A stretch of 16,191 nucleotides of DNA from Deltaproteobacteria bacterium (GTDB lineage: Bacteria > Myxococcota_A > UBA796 > GCA-2862545). The translations under genes and the position numbers were made by a program. Shown in pieces: positions 15,098 through 16,191 of the stretch (the first letter of the stretch is position 1; every line of letters starts with the position of its first letter). The notes beneath the pieces are model-generated. The model was not told the origin of the DNA and did no database searches. It saw nothing but the letters and a program-made list of their open reading frames with translations. The DNA is taken from positions 1 through 16,191 of the forward strand of contig JAFDJI010000047.1 of assembly GCA_019307545.1 (NCBI GenBank), read 5' to 3'.

Positions 15098-15173
15098 CCC
15101 GTTCGGGCGGCGTAACACTCCTACCGTACTGAGCATCCACCCCGTGCATGGAGCATTTGGTGGAAGGTCTCGA

Positions 15174-15929
15174 ATGAAGTCGGTCGTTGGATCCTGGAAG
15201 GGTGTCGCCGCCGCCCTGATTCTCGTTGGGCTCGTCGCGGCCATGACCCTGCTGCCCGCCGGGGAGTGGCTCCTGGCGGTGGTCGCCTGGGTGCAGGGTG
15301 CGGGTGCGCTGGGCGTGGTGGTGTTCGGAGTGGTGTACGTGCTCGGGGTGGTGGCCTTCGCGCCCGGCTCGGTGCTGACCCTGGGGGCGGGCTTCGTGTG
15401 GGGTCCGGTATGGGGCACCATGCTGGTGTCGCCCGTGTCGGTCCTCGGCGCTACCCTCGCCTTCCTCCTCGGCCGGACCGTGCTCCGCAGCCGCGTGCAG
15501 GAGTGGGTCGCCGGAAACGCGCGCTTCGCCGCTGTGGACGAGGCGGTCGGGCGCCAGGGCTTCACCATCGTCGGCCTGCTTCGCCTGAGCCCGGTGTTCC
15601 CCTTCGTGCTGCTCAACTACGCGCTCGGGCTCACCGGGGTGAAGACGCGTCACTACGTGCTGGCGTCCTTCCTCGGGATGCTCCCCGGCACCTTCCTGTT
15701 CACCTACCTGGGCTCGACGCTCTCGAACCTGGCGGGGGTGCTCTCCGGGGAGGCCACCCAGGACCCGGCCACGCGCTGGCTATACTGGGGGGGCCTCCTG
15801 GCCACGATCGCCGTCACCGTCGTGATCACCCGCATCGCGACCCATTCGCTCAAGCACCAGGTCGACCTTCCGGAAGACGCTGGCCGCCTGGCACTGAGCG
15901 CCGTCCCGTCCCAGGACGCTGGGAGATGA
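15174..15929 (+). CDS. TVP38/TMEM64 family inner-membrane protein
   Basis: The 251-aa protein belongs to the VTT/DedA-like TVP38/TMEM64 family of polytopic membrane proteins. It shows five or six hydrophobic segments and the family's hallmark stretches: FAPGSVLTLGAGFVWGPVWGT (about residues 62-82), then LLRLSPVFPFVLLNYALGLTGV and FLGMLPGTFLFTYLGSTL, the SPxxPFxxLNYxLGLT core. The ATG at 15174 has GGAAGG at suitable distance. The exact substrate is not known for bacterial members; relatives act in membrane lipid handling. The stop TGA overlaps an ATG (ATGA) and the next gene starts within three bases, so the two are translated as a pair with the flavoprotein downstream, an association also known in other bacteria. 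Confidence 0.9.
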   Translation: MKSVVGSWKGVAAALILVGLVAAMTLLPAGEWLLAVVAWVQGAGALGVVVFGVVYVLGVVAFAPGSVLTLGAGFVWGPVWGTMLVSPVSVLGATLAFLLGRTVLRSRVQEWVAGNARFAAVDEAVGRQGFTIVGLLRLSPVFPFVLLNYALGLTGVKTRHYVLASFLGMLPGTFLFTYLGSTLSNLAGVLSGEATQDPATRWLYWGGLLATIAVTVVITRIATHSLKHQVDLPEDAGRLALSAVPSQDAGR

Positions 15930-15931
15930 AC

Positions 15932-16191
15932 ATGGCCGCACCCCTGGTCCAGCCAGACGACGAGCACAACCGAGCACTCGTCGACAACGCCCACCCCGTC
16001 GACTGGCTCGCCCCGGTTCCCACGGATCGGTACAACATGGTGGTCATCGGCGGGGGTACCGCCGGGCTGGTCGCCGCTCTGGGCACCGCCGCTCTCGGAG
16101 GCCGGGTGGCACTGGTGGAGAAGCATCTCCTGGGAGGGGACTGCCTGAACTTCGGATGCGTCCCCTCCAAGGGGGTGATCGCGAACGCGCA
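15932..16191 (+). CDS. Mercuric-reductase-like FAD disulphide oxidoreductase, 5' part
   Basis: Only the first 86 residues lie in the window. VVIGGGTAGLVAA (dinucleotide-binding GxGxxG form at 40-45) and the redox-active disulphide motif GGDCLNFGCVPSK (C71, C76) place it in class I pyridine nucleotide-disulphide oxidoreductases. The N-terminal lead NAHPVDWLAPVPTDRYN is typical of the mercuric-reductase-like branch that accompanies TVP38 proteins rather than of dihydrolipoamide dehydrogenase. No heavy-metal-binding (HMA) domain precedes it, and no mer genes are nearby, so true mercury reduction is doubtful. ATG 15932 is preferred because GGGAG lies six bases upstream; ATG 15926 (overlapping the previous stop) is in the same frame. 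Confidence 0.88.
   Translation, partial: MAAPLVQPDDEHNRALVDNAHPVDWLAPVPTDRYNMVVIGGGTAGLVAALGTAALGGRVALVEKHLLGGDCLNFGCVPSKGVIANA

Noticed and set aside
15086..15616. Upstream extension of the purB frame across the TVP38 gene
   Set aside because: It is antisense to a clear TVP38/TMEM64 gene and unlike any PurB; the TTG with a strong ribosome binding site explains the start.

Overview
The window comes from a high-GC bacterium. The Cys/Asp-rich MopE-type repeats, an enhancer-binding sigma-54 activator with an elaborate sensor region, and a RelA/SpoT-like family that I associate with Myxococcales-type deltaproteobacteria all suggest Myxococcota or a close relative. No rRNA or tRNA gene, CRISPR array, phage gene or transposase was seen. 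Most genes are ordinary chromosomal housekeeping genes.

Layout. Bases 1-50 are a short intergenic repeat of TCGCGGA/T heptads. On the minus strand there follow mfd (62-3469) and, transcribed ahead of it, a multi-pass membrane protein gene (3466-4832). An exact 71-bp tandem duplication (3684-3825) puts that gene out of frame. Its original stop overlaps the mfd start as ATGA, so the duplication probably also removes translational coupling into mfd. Across a divergent intergenic region lies a small secreted MopE-like protein (5007-5477).

The most interesting part is 5499-10305. Two 18-bp palindromes with centres 30 bp apart lie about 110 and 140 bp upstream of the expected start of a near-consensus sigma-54 (-24/-12) promoter at 5621-5636. 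That promoter leads into an unrecognised 238-aa protein (5664-6380), possibly DNA-binding. Next comes a 1287-aa sigma-54 activator (6442-10305) whose parts run in order: degenerate protein kinase, degenerate STAND/AAA ATPase, TPR-like helices, sigma-54 AAA+ domain with GEFTGA loop, Fis-type HTH. The simplest reading is a self-contained sigma-54 regulatory cassette in which the activator binds the palindromes and drives its own operon.

Downstream, in mixed orientation, are a RelA/SpoT-synthetase-like protein (10331-11422, minus), the ribosome-assembly GTPase rsgA (plus), a dCMP/cytidine-type deaminase (minus), a small exported protein that may be a beta-barrel (plus), adenylosuccinate lyase purB (minus), and a TVP38/TMEM64 membrane protein paired with the 5' end of a mercuric-reductase-like flavoprotein that runs off the window. 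Genes are tightly packed: the three convergent pairs are separated by only 25, 3 and 22 bp, leaving little room for terminators between them.
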